In this document: piece after piece, positions 34,641 through 46,667 of the stretch
Numbering within the stretch: the stretch's first letter is position 1
Layout of the letters: every line of letters starts with the position of its first letter
From: Diospyros lotus
Taxonomy: Eukaryota > Streptophyta > Magnoliopsida > Ericales > Ebenaceae
Assembly (NCBI RefSeq): GCF_014633365.1
Contig: NC_068351.1
Coordinates: 14,886,907-14,950,906 of the forward strand
Direction: 5' to 3'
DNA: 64,000 bases
Notes under the pieces: model-generated
The model's database searches: none
Told to the model about the DNA's origin: nothing
The model's input: the letters and a program-made list of their open reading frames with translations, nothing else
Program-made: the position numbers and the translations under genes

Positions 34641-36877
34641 TGAAAATTTTTGCCAATATAAAGAAGGTCTAGTCTTAGTATAAAAACACAATGCAATGAG
34701 AAAGAAAAAAAAAAAAGTTTGAAAGAGTTTTCGATGATTGGTGAGCTTTTCCAACAAAAAAGACAATGGCGAATAACGATGTAGACAAGTTTGGATGGTT
34801 ATTTTTAGCTTCTACCATTGGTTTATGGCAAATTGGGATAATTGACGAAAGTTAAGTATTCATCAATGGCGGTTGAAGGTTTCCTATGATAGTGGCAACA
34901 AATGAGCATGGTCAAAATGTTGATGACACCAAGCTGCTTCATTAAAAAAATAAAAAAAAAGGGGTTCAGGTGAAAGTATTTAATCCTTTCAAGGTTTGCT
35001 AGGTTACATTTATGCCTCAAAATTTAAAATTATTGTGCTTTGACCTTGTAGTTTATTTCATTGTGCATTTGGCCTCCAATTTCATTCAAATTGTACGAAC
35101 ACCTTGAAATTTACATGTTATTATGCATATAATTGTTAGATTCGCATAAATTGCATTATATCCTTCAAATTTATGCATTTTGAAGAATGATGTGAAAGTT
35201 TATGATTATTGCATCTAAAACTATTGTGAATGCTCATTTATACATATATGACCATATTATTGTCTTTATTACTTGGTGGATAAAGTGAAGGGAGGTTATT
35301 TTATTATCAATGGGCGATTGGTGTTTTACCTCAAACTAAGCAAAACAAGTTCAATTAATAACCAATAAACAACCATTACTTTCTTGTTTTGTTATAAGGG
35401 TGTAGATAATTTATCATATTCATATGCTTGATTATGGCATGCACAAAAATTGTTTTATGAGTGTCATTGGGTACTTCATCACTTACATTCGACATGTTCA
35501 CATGTGTCGGATAATTCTAACACTCTAAAGGAAAATAAGAAAATGATTAATTAAAAGACAATTTTTCATTTATATTTTTATAATTAACTTTCCACTATAG
35601 TGTTTAGTTAGTTTTCTTATTTGTTCAAATTTGATATGTGAGATGTAACTAATTTATGTTTATTTCTTAATTGGATGTTTTATTTTGTAATTATATCTCA
35701 TTTAGGTTAGATTTAGAGACTATATTATGTTGAAAATTTTAATTAATCACCTTAATTATTATTAAGGGCTAAAAAGGAAATTAAAAAAATTACTAGTGTA
35801 AATGTAATTAAAATAGCCCCTAAATTTTTGAAGCAATAACACCTCAAAATCACAGGCCATTTACAAAGTGCATGGGATTGAAATTCTATTCATCATGAGT
35901 CATGTATGTTAATTAATTTGATTCTAGATATTAACAAATTATTTAATTTGATATTAAAATTCATTAAGCTCTTTTTAAGAACTATGATTGAAAATGGGGC
36001 ATGTTAGGGTGAGAAATACCAACACCAATCCGAACCCTAAACTCAAACTCTCAAACTCACCTCTAAACTCGAATCCAAAATCCGATCAATGATAACAAAA
36101 TCAACCCAACCTCGTCCCGAAGAGGTTCAAGGATCCTATGAAGAATTCATTCCACGAATCATCTATCTAAACCATTCTAAATTGGCCCTAAACCCACCCG
36201 AAATCTAAACATTATTTATATATTAAACATTATAAGTTATTGTTATTTATACTTCAATAACAATTAATAGCTTTGCACCAAACCCATCAGGTTCATCTCA
36301 GTAAATTTGATTATTTGCTCATCAATCATATCATACCAATCAAAATATTTTCCAGTAGTGGCAATTCAATAATTCTAAAATACTACTGTTGGATTATCCT
36401 TCCTTCAAAGTCTGGATCCTCTACTCAAAACCTTTTTTTGTTATGTCGCTAGATAGCTACATCAAAGGGTTCATGGTAAGTTCTCTCCAACAGAACTCTT
36501 CATCACTCAAGGTTAGGAACCTGTTGGACTGTTGGACTCTTCATCACTCAAGGTTAGGAACCTGTTGGACACAAATAGCCTCAGATCATGTCTTTGAGGA
36601 GGATTTGCCTATAATTGGTTGTCACTCTGGTTCTCTTGTTTTCACCATTCTGAGCATTAATTATTGTCGCTTTCAGATGCTTCCCCTTGAGTTTCAGCCA
36701 CTTGATTAGGATGAGAAATCCAGGTTATATTTATCCAAGGCATGGATACCGAACTGGAACTGATGTAGGACTTAATACCTAGCATTATGAGAATACCTAC
36801 TTATTGAAGATTTCTTTAGGGTTGGAATGCTAGGTAAAATTGTTGAAAAGACTAGGGTTTAGATATGTAAGCGACTT
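34641..36877. other. Intergenic region
   Basis: AT-rich with no gene. It holds the short direct repeat at 36495-36570 within an open stretch of 106 codons (36389-36709) that matches nothing I recognise. Confidence 0.45.
36495..36570. repeat. Direct repeat, 35 bp with period 41
   Basis: ACTCTTCATCACTCAAGG and the 17 bases after it (GTTAGGAACCTGTTGGAC) occur at 36495-36529 and identically at 36536-36570. The identity suggests a recent local duplication. Confidence 0.9.
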
Positions 36878-37089
36878 TGATATAAATGTATAGCAATGGT
36901 ACCAAAACTCAAAAGGGGTGAATTGGGTTTATTAAAAAAATTGAATTTACTTGATAAAATTGTGATTAATAATGATGCTTAAAAAAATGAAAATGATAAT
37001 CAGTGGGTAATGCTTAAGGAAAATACAAAAATCACTAACAGCCACAAGAGATAATGATTTATAGTAGTTCGGCTTTCCAATACTACAAG

Positions 37090-37500
37090 AAATTTAGGAT
37101 ATTATGACAAAAATAATTGTAATGGATTAAATTTTATCACGAAAAATATCATTTTTGTGACAAAATTGTGACAAAATCGAATTTTCTCATGCAAAATCAA
37201 AAAGTAAGTAAAGTTGTGACAAACAATATTTTGACATAATTTTTTGTCATAATATAGTGATGTAGATAATTTATAATGACAAAATAATTTGTATCACAAA
37301 ATTTTGTCACAATATTTAATTATATAAGATGTAATTACAAAATTTTGTAGTTACAATAAGTAATAATTTTTATAACAAAAATAGTTTGTCACAACATAGT
37401 ATTATAAAAAACAATATGACAAAAATATGTACGTCACAAGAAATTCAATTTTTTGTGATAAAAATAATTTTATTATAATATTTTGTCATAAATTTTTAGC
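37090..37500. repeat. CACTA left subterminal repeats
   Basis: At least ten copies of TGTGACAAA / TTTTGTCAYAA in both orientations with AT spacers, mirrored by the array at 50500-51520. Confidence 0.75.
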
Positions 37501-37747
37501 CCTAATATTAATTAGATATCCTAACAAACATATTAATAAATTATAAAAGAAATAATAGAAAAATAAAATAATAATTAGTTTTTGACTAATTTAATTTTTC
37601 TTAAAAATTTCCTTCTATCATTTGCCTCTTTAAAAATTTTATTTCACATTTGTTGTTTTGATTTGACACAAAATATTAAGTTTCTTACTTAAAAATAAAA
37701 CTTAAAAAAGTTAACTTTTGTTACAATATTTTTTCATAAAATATTTG

Positions 37748-38800
37748 TAATACCCGAGAATTTACAAAGGGCTCAAGAGTAATTTATCTTGGGGTAAAAA
37801 ATGAATTTTCAGAAGATTTAGGGTTATAATGTAATTTTTGGTACAGTAATGAGTGACCGAATTGACTGCAGGGAGTGCCCTAGAGCCGAAATGTCTAATG
37901 AAAATGATATATTATTGACGAGCATATCGAGATATGATTTATGGCACTGAAAGAAATCAGATTAGAAATTTTTTTCGGTACAGCAAAATACAACTATGAT
38001 TTAGGCTGAAAAATTGAATTATCGTAGGAGACTTCCAAGAAGTCAACGAAACTCCAAAGAGGTTGATATTTAGTATGTAAAACAACCCTTTAGTAGTTTC
38101 AGGAAGAAACAAAAGGGTTTACGGTCAAAACGTAGATTCGGGCCTAAGTGCAATTTCTTAATTTTACCTGAAAGAGGTCGAAATGGTATTTTTTTCAGAA
38201 TCTTCAGAGTTGCAATGGAAAGAATAGAACTTGTGGGTAGTAATGACACTATTGGGAAGCTCAGGGGCTTCAAGGAAAGGACCAAAGTGCAAAATAGAAA
38301 GAAGTTGGTGTCAAAGTGCAATTTTACAAAAGAAAATCTGTCATGGCCGACCAAGCTTCCACCGCCACTTCCCATCACCGAATTTGGTGGCAAAAGACTC
38401 GAGGAAAGTGGTCTAAGATGCTCTTGGGTTGCGCCTAGGTCGACAGTGGCCACGAAGATGACCAATTTTGCATGATTTTCGATCGTTTCTTGGCTGGAAT
38501 TTGGATGCGTTAAATTCGTGTTTAGTGGTGTTTTTGGACTAATCTAGGGCAAGTAGAAGCTTCAGGGAGGTTGGATTGACCAGTCATGAGCGTTGCAAGG
38601 CTCAGGATTGCCTATAAATAGAAGATTTGAGAGATGGCTAAAATGTGTGAAAAATTAAACTCTCAGATTCAAAAGTTCAAGGCAAAATTGAGGGAAACGG
38701 ATAAGGGGTTTTTGTTCCCCATGTCCAAAAGATTGTTTATGGAATTTTCATTGTTCCCCAAGTATATGTATCATAAGTTTACATAATCTGAGATTCAAAA
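37748..38800 (+). mobile_element. Ty3/gypsy-type LTR fragment
   Basis: Begins TGTAATACCCGAGAATTTAC, a very common start of plant Ty3/gypsy LTRs. At about 38610 is a TATA-like CCTATAAATAGAAG followed by a transcript-leader-like stretch. I see no clean 3' end or TSD; the sequence fades into the flank of the solo LTR at 38908. Two open frames at 38070-38475 overlap on opposite strands and are probably incidental. Confidence 0.5.
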
Positions 38801-38907
38801 GAAACATATAGTGCAGGAAAAATAGGTGCCTAGAGACAACTCCATAAGTTGCTCACGAAAAATAATCCATCTCTAATTTGAGATAGATGTAGAGATGAAA
38901 AAAAATC

Positions 38908-41598
38908 TGTAATATCCTCAAATTTTGAAAATATTAATAAAAAAATAAATTAAATTAATTTAAATTAAATAAAACAAAAATGAAAATGTAAAATGAGAGG
39001 CGGTGCGTGTACGTGGTCTCCAAGCCATCAACAGTGTCCGTTTTCTGTCAAATGGAGAATGGAGAAGGAACAGAGAGGGAGAGCTTGAGAGGAAGCTGGG
39101 GGGGGGGGGCGAGTAATCGAGAGAGAAAAGAGAGAGAGATCGAGATGGAGAGAGAGAGAGAGAGAGAGAGAGGAAAGATCGGCCATGGCAGTGGCTGCCA
39201 TGGCCGGTGATTGAAGCAAGTAGCAGCGGCTTGAGGAAGCCGCTGCCATGGCCGCAACGCTGGAGCTCGAGGGGGGGTCGATGGGGGCTTTGATGACCGG
39301 CTATGGCGAGCGAAGGCGGTCGGAGGTTGCAGCGGCTGGAGCAGCAAGGGCCGTCCATGGTGGGCAGCTGCGCGCGAGTGGCCGCGGCGGTGCTGGTTCG
39401 GCCGCTTGGAGAAGAACGGGGGGAAGAAAGGAAGAAGAAGGAGAAGAAGAAAGAAGGAAGGAAGAGAAAGGAAGAAGAAGAAGAAGAAGAAGAAGAAGAA
39501 GAAGGAGGCGCGCAGAGTAGTGCGCGGGAGAAGAAGGGAAGAAGAAGAAAAGAAGAAAATAAGGGGAAAATAAAGGGATTTTGGGATTTTTCGACAAGGG
39601 AAGTGATCAGGTACGTGGGTAAAAATTAGTAGAAGCATTATATGTTTAAATTATAAATTTTTCGCGATTAAAATTAATTAATTTGGGTCCCGGTTGTGTT
39701 ATTTGCTAGGAAATTATTTAATTTGCCTCGGGAGCTTGAGAGAAGTCGGAATCAGCTGATTTCAGGCAAGTTCCTAATGCTTTCCTCGTATTCTTTAATT
39801 CCCGTGAGAAACCCTGTGATTTCTCGTATTTTACACCCTCCCTTCGTCTGTTTCGACTCGTTTATTAATTATGGAATTTGGAGTCGTTTGATTTAAATTT
39901 AATTTATTAAGCTGGCTTTATTAGCGTGATTTAATTTAAAATAAATATGAGACTCGTTGAGATATTAATTGTGGTGCGCTTACGAGGGATTTTAGACGGT
40001 TAAATTATTTATATTACACGGTAGATTTATTTAATTAAGCTGCGATTTTATTTATTGCCAGCGAACGTTTTACTTCGCAGCGGGAATGCAAGAAAAGCAA
40101 GGAACGGCCGTGTAAAGGCAAGCTCTTAACCCTCTCTTCCTGATCTTTAATTCCCGTGGAAGACCCCATGATTTCCTGTATTTTATCACCTCCCTTACTT
40201 TAATTTGGTACTTAGCCCTATTTGTTGAATTATTATTCATCTGATTTAATTTAAATTAAATCCGAGACTTCTAGAATTTTATCCGTTGTGAGCCTATGGG
40301 GGTTTGTACCGCCCCCATTCCTTTCGGAATGATGCTGAACCAGTTTGGAGACTAGGTTCCTAGACGTGAGGGTTTATTTACGATTTTATTGGGTTTACTT
40401 ACAGTTTTTCTCGGATTTATTTATGGTTCGGTTAGAGCTATCGAGCAGTAGGGCAGGGGTCGGTTGTTGGTGACATTGGGGTAGACTATTGTACGGTCTT
40501 GATGTGGATCGTCGGGTGGACACTCCTAGTCACTAACCGTTGACCGGTGCCGGGCACTGCTGACTAGCTCTGTCGGTATGTGATTTACTGCATGATTAGA
40601 TACCTTGTATTACTATTCATGATTTGATATGCACATGGGTACGGGATGCATGTTGGGATATTCATTTATTGAGTATGCTTGGACACGGACATTCTAGATT
40701 GGTTAGGTTGCATCCAGCGCGACATATGCATGGCGTGTGGTTTACTATGTGGGCGGAGCATGGCTTGATGCCTGGATGTATGGGCGCCTTGTATCACGTT
40801 GATGCTCACTACGCCATTGCATTTCTATGTGCATTGCATGGATACTGGTAGTATTTAGTTCTCGGACGGGAGTACCGTTCCGAGGGAGCCTATGGCTCGG
40901 TTGTCGGGAGTACCGACGGATACAGGTGACGGGAGTACCGGCCTGGGACAGCGCGCGCAGGTTTGTGGAGATATTTGTTGCCTTTCAGGGCAGCGGCAGG
41001 TTGGTATGGGACTTGGGTGCCAAGTGTCTTATGTGGGCCCCAAGGACCGGTATGTGCTTTTATTTTGTTATACTATTGAGCTGTTGTGTTGTAGCGTCTC
41101 ATGGCTTGTGTGTACCTGAGGGTTTATTTTGGGGAGAGTTTTTGGTTATGTTTAGCCTTCAGCCTTTCTTTTCTTTATGCTTGCTGAGTCTCTCGACTCA
41201 CTTTGCTTTCCATCATTCCAGGTAGTGCCAGCGTAGGTCCGAGCAAGGGAGTCAGCTTTAGCGGCAGAGTCGGTGTGGTGTACAGGCAGTCTCGTCAATC
41301 CCTATCCACTCTGATGTCTAAGTAGAATTTACTCTATTATTTCGTACTGTGCCGGGTGTTTTCTCGAGTCTTGTGTATGTCGGCACAGGAGTTTGTGTTT
41401 ATTTATTTATCTGGTGACCGCTGTGTTAGCGGGGTACCCATAGTGCATGCATGTCTTGACCTTTGCTTCCGCTGTTCTTATTTTTTGTGTATGCATGCCG
41501 GGGTGGTTTTTGTCTGGTGTCTCATTCTTTTCTCCTCCCGTAGGCGCTCCCGTTCGGGTAGTCCGGGTGCTTGGGATATCCGGGCGGGGGTGCTTACA
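38908..41598 (+). mobile_element. Solo LTR (large Ty3/gypsy-type), family A copy 2
   Basis: Ends TGTAATATCC...GGGTGCTTACA with perfect TSD AAATC at 38903-38907 and 41599-41603; 2691 bp. It is the plus-oriented relative of 16843-20823: both share the block around 39605-39720 and long purine runs ((GA)n at 39120-39175, GAA/GGAAGAA at 39420-39510). The open frames on both strands at 39000-39640 reflect these runs. The family has three short GGGAGTACCG repeats near 40868-40937. Confidence 0.9.
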
Positions 41599-42201
41599 AA
41601 ATCCGTCTCTAATTTGAGACAAAAAAAATTCCGTCTCAAAAATCTGTCTCAAATTTGAAATTTTAATTTTTTATTTTTAAAATTACCCACACATATTTTT
41701 AAAATCCATTTCTATTATTTTTTATTTTATTATTAAAATTTTAATTTAACTTTTTAAACAATTACCCACACATATTAATAAGAAATGTTATGTATGTATG
41801 GGTTATAAACTTATTTACACATAATTACAAATGTTATATATGTGTGAGTATCCACGTATCTATGATTTTATACTTAAGTTATAAAATGTAAACAAACACT
41901 ACATTTTAACGTGTATAATTGGTAATAAACAAACACTAAAAATGTTATATAATAATTAATTATTGGTAATATTTAATAAATGTGTACAAAATATAAACAA
42001 ACACTACAAATGTTTATCTGCCGAACACAGCTAATCCAAGTTCATCGACATTTTCTTCTCAGATATGAACAAAATCACTGGTGAAGCTTCTTTAAAAAGC
42101 CTAGATAAACTTGGAGATAGTTAACTTAAAAATCACACATTAATTAGCAAATTAAGTCCAGAAACTCAAAAAGATTAAGGATTTAGGACTCATCATACCT
42201 A

Positions 42202-42552
42202 CTGTTGGAGGGCAAAAATTTCAAATACACAGTCGTAAATCGGATCTTGAAGTCTAGATTGAGCTTCATACAAGATTGTAGCGACAACCTTATAACGGTC
42301 TTTTACCAGAAGATGGGCCAAGAGATTAGAGTCATTTCTGACACCAAAAACCTTGTGGATAACTTCAAAATCAGTACATCTTTCTTCATGGCAGAAATAA
42401 GGGGCAAATATGCATAATTGGATACATTTTGTTCTCAAGAACTTGCTGACACCGCATCGAGAATCATATACTAGAGTTATGGCCGGGGTTGCAACCAAGG
42501 TAGCAAATGAGGTTGAAGGAGCACTATTGATAGCAGTAGCGTCGGTGGCCAT
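42202..42552 (-). pseudogene. LOB-domain (LBD) transcription factor exon 1 fragment
   Basis: The minus-strand reading (117 residues from ATG at 42552 to TAG at 42199-42201) contains most of a LOB domain. Motifs in order: CGVSKFLRTKC...CIFAPYF (C block), FEVIHKVFGVRND.NLLAHL (GAS block), and YEAQSRLQDPIYDCVFEIFALQQ. Class I LBD proteins such as LBD16/18/29 read CGACKFLRRKC, HKVFGASNVSKLL and YEAQARLRDPVYGC here, as I recall. The second zinc-binding cysteine is replaced by serine and several conserved residues are changed, so function is unlikely. It stops at FALQQ, where LBD16/29-type genes have their intron; GTATGA follows after TAG. No second exon was found. It lies inside the CACTA-like insertion, so capture is the likeliest origin. 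Confidence 0.8.
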
Positions 42553-43165
42553 GGCAACTTGTTTTGTTCTCTAGTGAATAATGAAAAACGAGCAATTGTA
42601 CTCTTTAGTGAATAATGAAGCAAGTTGAGACAGAGACTGAGACATAATTTCAATAAAGAATGAGACATTTGGATACATTAGTTTTTAGAAATTAGTTACC
42701 TACACCTACGTACTTTGGGAAATCTGAATTTACAATCCTCATGTTTCAAGCTAATAGTAATAGCAATAAGTGTCAATCCAACTAGACAACAACCCCCCCA
42801 AAAATGAAAGGTTGTTGACTTCTTAGCTTGAGTTCTAATTTTTAAGTCTTTGTTTATTCACCTTGTATTTAATTTTAATACTATTATTTATATTTGTGCG
42901 TGTGTGACTGGTGACGGACTTAATTTCTTATCATTTTTACAATTTTAAACATGATTCTTATAAATAAAGAATTCTCTAATTATACTCAAATAATTTTTTT
43001 TTAAAAAAAAAGAACGATCGGAGCCTACCATTAGAACCGTCATGCTAAGGAGGTTAATATATCTAAAAATGGGTTAGATCTAACAACTGAATTTTTGTGA
43101 ATCTGATTTTTAATTTCCAGCCAGATTTAACAAGCACAATGCCCGTCTCCACTAGCCACCACAAC
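42553..43165. other. Flank of the LBD fragment
   Basis: Holds TAGTGAATAATGAA twice (about 42574 and 42604), and otherwise AT-rich sequence. I cannot tell whether it derives from the LBD gene's upstream region. Confidence 0.4.
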
Positions 43166-43500
43166 CAACATTTTTCAGCGATCCAAGGCCACTACTCGAC
43201 TCCTTTACCCCATTCAACCAACATACCTAAAAACCAGCAAGATTCAATAGCCGAATCTCTATAAATCTAAACTTACAGTTTCGACCAAACCCATAGTATG
43301 TATATATGTGTTGTCAGTCGTCACCGACCATCGTGGCCAGTGGTTTCCAGCAATCAGAGGTAAGCACCCGACATCTAATGGCCCATTGACCAATATACCC
43401 AAAAACAAATAAGATCCAATGACCAAAACTCAGTAGATTTAAGCATAAAATTTCGGCCAAACCGAATAATGCGTAAATACGTATATATCATGGATGGGTG
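43166..43500. repeat. Diverged tandem duplication, period about 175 bp
   Basis: Two units share ACCAACATACCTAAAAACCAG / ACCAATATACCCAAAAACAAA, AGATTCAATAG / AGATCCAATGA, TTTCGACCAAACCCATA / TTTCGGCCAAACCGAATA and a GTATATAT end. Non-coding. Confidence 0.65.
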
Positions 43501-45437
43501 CAAGACTTACCTCCATGTAGATCGAAGCAATGGAGATAAAAAACGGACGAGAGAGACAAAGAGAGGGTCGGAACGAGCCCAAGAGACGTTGGAGATGAAG
43601 TCGCACAAGTGATAGATCGAGAAAGAGGCAACCAAAAACGGAGGAAAATCAAAAAAGCGGAGAGAAATTCGGAAAGCTGTTTGGATATTAAAGAAAATAA
43701 TATATAATTTATAAAAATAATATATAAATTTTAATTTATATTTTTATATTATAATAGTTAATTATTATACATTTAATATATATTTTAATTGATAAAATTT
43801 TATATATATTAGTTTACATGTATATATACTTTATTTTATATTTTATGCATATGAAATATATTTATTTATGTATTTAGAATTTAATTTCTATATCTATAGA
43901 TAAAAATTTTACATTTTATAAATTTGAGAGGAAAAAAATAATTTAAATTATTTTGTCAACTATCATAATTTTAAATTATATTATTTTTATCAATTAATTA
44001 ATTATTAATATTATTTTTATAAATTATATATATTTTTAATTATTAAATAAAAAATAAAAAAGATGCGAGAATCTCTCGAATCTTTGCTAGGGCCAAAATC
44101 ATCATTATGACTTTTAATAATTATGATGTATTAAATTGTGGGTTGCCACACTTGAAGAGTGGGCCGTGTATTATTATGGACAGATCACACATAATCAAAG
44201 TTGAGAATCCAACACAATTGATTGTCCTCGTAGAAGAAGAAGAAGAAAAGTACCATAATGACCAGACCATAGACAACTTTGGAGATATATCCAACATTTC
44301 TTGGCTCTACCTCTCACGAATTCCCCCCTCATCTCATTAATTAAACATATTTAATTAATTGAGTATTTAAATCATAAAATTAAGAAAAAAAGAGAAGAAG
44401 AAAGAAGAAAAAAAAAGGGAAAATACTATTTAAGTTGACATATAATAAGCAAGTAAATAATTTTGAAAATAAAATAAATATTTATAATCACAAAAAAAAG
44501 ACTATTTTGATTGGAGAAAATTACCCCAAATCTAAAGGAAATGGTTGAGGATGCTCTTAATAAACACTTATCCACGCAACATGCGATTTAAAATGAAATT
44601 AAGTGAGAACATGTCATGATGAATAAAAAAAAAAACAATTTTTAGTTTGGCAATAGGCATTGCTGAGTTGTTGTTGCAAGTGGTCTTTCCCACCACCCCC
44701 AGCTCTTTAAATAGAAAATTGTTGAGTTGGTGGCAATAATGACCTCTAAACATCATGTGTGCTATTTACCTATGGTCCGACTCTCATTTTTGTGGCAACT
44801 TACTTTGGGCGGGAGAGAATGTTTAGTCCAGGGGTCCTTCTACTCCCATCTCTCTTTTTCTCTCTCTGTGAACTCACTCTTGCCGATCCGCCTTTGTTCC
44901 TCTTCCTCCAGCTTTATCGACCGACTTTCAGGTATTTTTCTATGTATTTTAGTGACCAATAATATAATAAATCATACAAAAACATATAATTGATTTGTTA
45001 ATCAGGAACTTAGTTGACCCTAATTTTTTAATTGATTTTTTTTTAAATATTTGATTATCTTTATTATTGTTCAAACAACCTTACTTAAGAATACTTTGAT
45101 ATTGAGATATAATTAATAATTTAATAAAATAATTAATTTCTATATTTGAGGTGTTCATCGAAATTTGTGACTTGGAAGAATATAAAGGAAGATATTAGAT
45201 TTATTGTATTTTTAAATAGAAAATGAGGGGAAGTTTGTAGAATTTAGGAACTAAGCTGCTATTAAGTGTTTAAGTAGGTAAAATATTAATATAATAATAC
45301 AATATTTATTGTGTAGTAAATAATATGTATAAAATAAAATAATTAAGTGAGAGAAGTTATGGCAATTTGAAAATGGGATAGTCCAATTAGGGAAGTGTTA
45401 GTGTGTGTAAGTTGAAAAATCAAAGAAAATGAGAATA
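43501..45437. other. AT-rich interior of the CACTA-like insertion
   Basis: Long AT dinucleotide stretches (43690-44050), then short open frames around 44107-44340 and 44727-44993 that match nothing known to me. The second has a TCTCTCTTTTTCTCTCTCTG pyrimidine run resembling a leader. No function inferred. Confidence 0.4.
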
Positions 45438-45440
45438 TAA

Positions 45441-45967
45441 GGTTGCGTTCTCTTTGCTTTTCAATTTTCAATTTTGAGTTTTGAATTCATTTTCAGTTTT
45501 CTGTTTTGATAATCTATTTTTAGAAAATTGAAAACGCATTCTCTTTGTCATTTTGAAAAACTATTTTTCAAAACAGAAAATTAGAAAACGCGTTCTTTTT
45601 GAAATTTTGAAAATATTTTTTTAATGATATTTTATTCAATAAATTTGATTATTAAGTAAATTATAAATATTTAATGTTAATATATTATTAAAAAATATAT
45701 ATACATTTTAAAGTTAATGAATTTTGTAATATTTTTTTCCATTACAATAATAAAATATGAATAAATAAATAAATAGATGCATTTTGAGTTTAGATTTTGT
45801 TTTGGATGAAAACACTCAAAATAACTTTTTGTTGTTTTGAGTTTTCTTTATAATTTTTTTTTTGTTTTCAAAAATACATTTTTAAAAACAGCAAAAAGAA
45901 CGCGTTTTCATTATTTTAGAAAACTGAAAACTAAAAATGACTTGAAAACAATAAAGAGAACGCAACC
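45441..45967. mobile_element. Harbinger/Tourist-like MITE, copy 2
   Basis: Inverted ends GGTTGCGTTCTCTTTG and (reverse complement) GGTTGCGTTCTCTTTATTG, TSD TAA at 45438-45440 and 45968-45970, 527 bp. Internal sequence aligns with the copy at 14827-15331 (for example TATTTTATTCAATAAATTTGATTAT and AATAAATAAATAAAT). Confidence 0.88.
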
Positions 45968-45970
45968 TAA

Positions 45971-46662
45971 TTTATTGGGTTGAAGGTAGAGAAAATAGGA
46001 TTTTAATTTATTTTGAAAAGTTAAAAGAAGATATATATCTATAATATTATAAGAAATAATTAATTAATTAAATTAATTATTTATAAGCAGATTGAGAAAT
46101 TGGGAGACATGTACATGAACTATGATTTAAATATGTGATAATAAGTGGTTTTAATTAATATTATATTAATATTTTGTGTATGTAAAGTCAAAGCTCTGTT
46201 GAATTGAATGGGAGTTGAATTGATATATATATTTTATGAATATATAAAGCGATGGTGGATATTTATGGAATATAAAATAATATAATATATAAGAAATAAT
46301 AATAAAACAATAAAATAAGGAAAGTGAAGACAATATGAAATTTAGAGACTACCGTATATCACTATACATGTACATGTAATTATATATGCGTAAATATTTG
46401 TTTTAAGTCTTAAATTTATTAACTTTTAATTAGATTATATTTAATTATATAATAAAATATTGAATTTTAAATAAATAATATTATATAAATTTATTAATAA
46501 ATTATAAAAAAATACTAAAAGAATTTCTGTTGAAAACTTACTAATATTGTATTTCCTTGAAAAATTTCGATATACTAGAAATTTCACCTTGATAGTCGAT
46601 AAACAATATTACTATGAATGACTTACATATTTTTATTTTATTATATAATAGATTTAATTTGT
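45971..46662. other. AT-rich stretch
   Basis: No gene or bounded repeat seen. Confidence 0.5.
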
Positions 46663-46667
46663 AATGA

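Noticed and set aside
37090..37500. CRISPR-like or regulatory inverted repeats
   Set aside because: Repeat spacing is irregular and the words match CACTA subterminal repeats; the genome is a plant's.
39000..39640. Overlapping frames of 90-196 codons on both strands
   Set aside because: Low-complexity translations of GA/GAA runs within the solo LTR at 38908-41598.
42205..42417. Plus-strand frame of 70 codons
   Set aside because: Antisense shadow of the LOB-domain fragment.
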